NCBI GenBank assembly: GCA_902826815.1
Contig: CADEGF010000058.1
Span: forward strand, 1 to 42,376
From: an uncultured Mycobacteriaceae bacterium
GTDB lineage: Bacteria > Actinomycetota > Actinomycetes > Mycobacteriales > Mycobacteriaceae
Direction: 5' to 3'
Length of the DNA stretch: 42,376 nt
A program made the position numbers and the translations under genes. Numbering within the stretch: the stretch's first letter is position 1; each line of letters begins with the position of its first letter. Shown here piece after piece: positions 41,025-42,376 of this stretch. The notes beneath the pieces were generated by a model that was not told where the DNA came from, did no database searches, and saw only the letters and a program-made list of their open reading frames with translations.

Positions 41025-41975
41025 CTACGACGCTTCCACGGCATCCACCAAACCCCAGCCGAGTGCGGTGGCCGCATCGATCGTGTGCCCGGAGAGCACC
41101 AGGTAGGCCGTCCGCCACCGCCCGATACGTCGCGCCACGCTGACCGTTCCACCGGCGCCCGGTATCAGCCCGAGGCTCAACTCGGGCAGCCCGAGCACCG
41201 AATCACGGTGCGCCTCAACCGTTCCGCAGAACGCGGCCATTTCCAGCCCGCTGCCGAGGACCTGGCCGTGCACCCGCGCCCTGCATCGCGCACCCATCCT
41301 TGCGGTCAGCTCGTCGAGGACGAGCGCGGGGCTGTGCGCAACCCGGGCGGCGTGGGCGCTCGCCGGGTCGGCGAACGAGCCGAATTCGGCGAGGTCGCCA
41401 CCGCTGCAGAAGGACGGGCCGTTACCGGTCAGGACGAGTTCGTTCACCGATGGATCGTGGCGGGCGACGTCGAGGGCGTCGAGCAGCGCCGCGCGGGCGT
41501 CGTTGGAGAACGCGTTGTGGCGCGTCGGCCGGTTGAACCGGATGTGCAGTGTGTCGCCGTCGCGGTCGGCAACCACCGGATCGGGAAGGGCAGGCGCGGT
41601 TGCGGGTCCCCGCTGCTGCAGCCATGCCGCGAACTCCCCACCGGACTGCAGCGTCGAATACGCCAGCGACTCCGTGATCACCCCGGCCAACGTGGAGGAC
41701 GCCGGACCGGCCGCGCGCAACACGTCGTCGCACACGGTCGACGCCTGCGGCCACATCTCGTATCGGGTGGTCAGCTCCGCGAATGCGGTCGCCGTCGACT
41801 CGACGGTGACGACGCGGCGGTCGGCGACGGCGTCCTCGCTGATGGTGAACGCCGCGCGGTCGAGCCATGGCTGCGCGTGCTGCGACGAGATGTCGTCGGC
41901 AGACCCGACCGCCACGACCACCCCAGTCGGGGCGGGCGAACCGGTCGGCGGATCACCGAGGTCAACGACGAGCAC
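41025..41975 (-). CDS. enoyl-CoA hydratase/isomerase family protein with N-terminal extension
   Basis: A 316-residue crotonase-fold protein. The catalytic core starts only at residue 140 (LHIRFNRPTRHNAFS). It has oxyanion-hole motifs SFCSGGDLAEF (188-198) and VHGQVLGSGLEMA (235-247), and a Glu265 in LPELSLGLIPGAGGT. The chain ends soon after WGLVDAVEAS, without the usual C-terminal helices, while a helix-like stretch of that kind (ESLAYSTLQSGGEFAAWL) appears near 102-119. It is first in an operon with the CoA transferase and amidohydrolase. GTG start at 41975 with ACAGG upstream; the TnpB gene ends only 39 bp before it. Confidence 0.82.
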   Translation of the reverse strand: MLVVDLGDPPTGSPAPTGVVVAVGSADDISSQHAQPWLDRAAFTISEDAVADRRVVTVESTATAFAELTTRYEMWPQASTVCDDVLRAAGPASSTLAGVITESLAYSTLQSGGEFAAWLQQRGPATAPALPDPVVADRDGDTLHIRFNRPTRHNAFSNDARAALLDALDVARHDPSVNELVLTGNGPSFCSGGDLAEFGSFADPASAHAARVAHSPALVLDELTARMGARCRARVHGQVLGSGLEMAAFCGTVEAHRDSVLGLPELSLGLIPGAGGTVSVARRIGRWRTAYLVLSGHTIDAATALGWGLVDAVEAS

Positions 41976-41992
41976 GGCCGTTGCCTGTCAGT

Positions 41993-42041
41993 GAGCAAAT
42001 GTGAGTGCTCGCCATTAGGCAGCCTCGCCTTGCGGTGAGGC
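41993..42041 (-). ncRNA. candidate 3' part of a TnpB omega-RNA
   Basis: On the minus strand the last codons of the tnpB-like gene fold into GCCTCACC-GCAA-GGCGAGGC (42041-42022): an 8-bp stem with one A.C mismatch and a GNRA tetraloop. A second small stem (TGCTC / GAGCA, 42010-41993) follows the stop. TnpB guide RNAs (omega-RNAs) overlap the 3' end of the gene and run to the element's right end. The exact ends cannot be seen. Confidence 0.35.
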
Positions 42042-42376
42042 GGTTCCCGTCTGATCCACCAATTGATGTTGCGGGGTTGACGTTTCATCGCCTGCTGCGT
42101 TGCCCGCTGACGCGGGTTCGGTCTCACGCGTGGCTCCACGTCCTGCCACCGGGCCACTCCCGGCGGGACTCTGTGCACCCCAAATGTGGGGTTCGCCGAG
42201 TCGGGCGAGGTTGATCGCAGCACCCAGATCACGGTCGATGCGGGTACCGCAGTCGTCACAGGCGAAAACCCGATCAGCCAGGGTGAGGTTTGACTTTCGC
42301 CTCCCACACGCCGAGCACGTTTTCGACGACGGATAAAAACGGTCGGCCTCCACCAGATGGCTTCCATACCACCGTG
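42015..42376 (-). CDS. TnpB/OrfB transposase-associated nuclease, C-terminal fragment (runs off the window)
   Basis: The frame enters from the right edge without a start and ends at TAA 42015-42017. It shows the TnpB zinc ribbon (DRFYPSSKTCSACG, then FACDDCG, four Cys) and the last RuvC acidic motif (RIDRDLGAAINLARLG), as in IS200/IS605 and IS607 elements. After that comes a tail of about 60 residues (ending TASPQGEAA) typical, as I remember, of actinobacterial TnpB and probably constrained by the overlapping guide RNA. Whether the gene is intact depends on sequence to the right. The element must end in the 39 bp before the crotonase start or inside the gene's 3' region. Confidence 0.88.
   Translation of the reverse strand, partial: RWYGSHLVEADRFYPSSKTCSACGRRKSNLTLADRVFACDDCGTRIDRDLGAAINLARLGEPHIWGAQSPAGSGPVAGRGATRETEPASAGNAAGDETSTPQHQLVDQTGTASPQGEAA

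Noticed and set aside
1-42376. CRISPR array, rRNA or tRNA genes
   Set aside because: No regularly spaced short repeats and no tRNA- or rRNA-like sequence were seen on either strand.

Overview
The window looks like chromosomal DNA of an environmental Mycobacterium (Mycolicibacterium-type actinobacterium). The anchor is a single-polypeptide type I fatty acid synthase of about 3,080 residues (17046-26294, minus). The holo-ACP synthase gene acpS lies 9 bp downstream of it. A Tat-exported DUF1906 protein lies upstream and an M20 dipeptidase further downstream. From memory, this is the order Rv2522c - acpS - fas - Rv2525c of M. tuberculosis. High GC, GTG/TTG starts and overlapping stop/start codons fit this assignment.

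In this genome the dipeptidase (271-1605) and acpS are separated by about 14.8 kb of accessory DNA (1714-16541). That block is bracketed by two same-orientation copies of a 94-bp repeat that differ at one base (1620-1713 and 16542-16635). Each copy holds a perfect 18-bp inverted repeat around a 24-nt loop. I read the block as a catabolic island placed at, or between copies of, a dispersed palindromic repeat. It carries no integrase or transposase.

The island encodes one apparently coherent catabolic system: an AprA/AprB-like flavoprotein and ferredoxin pair, a LacI regulator cotranscribed with an ACMSD-type amidohydrolase, a divergent operon (D-2-hydroxyacid dehydrogenase, creatininase family, Gfo/Idh/MocA oxidoreductase, cupin), a five-gene operon for a sulfonate/nitrate/taurine-type ABC importer plus an FAH-family hydrolase, a split UxaA-family lyase resembling sulfolactate sulfo-lyase SuyAB, and a GntR/FCD regulator. 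Three promoters carry CAAACGTTTG-type palindromes placed for LacI repression, with a weaker fourth site nearby. The SuyAB-like/GntR pair has its own shared 15-bp operator. My best hypothesis is uptake and desulfonation of a C3-type organosulfonate, with an AprBA-like module acting on the sulfite released. A sugar-acid pathway is the main alternative.

Right of fas lie an epoxide hydrolase and a polyamine-type ABC transporter operon (ATPase, lipoprotein, two permeases), which converges with a MerR regulator. Then come an MFS transporter, an LtrA-family membrane protein divergent from a short SARP-like regulator, a 38-residue small protein, a PPOX-class (FMN/F420) oxidoreductase and a DoxX protein. 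A three-gene minus-strand operon follows (crotonase, CaiB-type CoA transferase, amidohydrolase). Both of its CoA enzymes have an unusual C-terminal-half-first domain order. The window ends inside the 3' part of a TnpB-family gene, whose last codons form a GNRA-capped hairpin as expected of an omega-RNA. A second dispersed stem-loop family (187-245 and 37500-37557) and a third hairpin (28796-28840) also occur.
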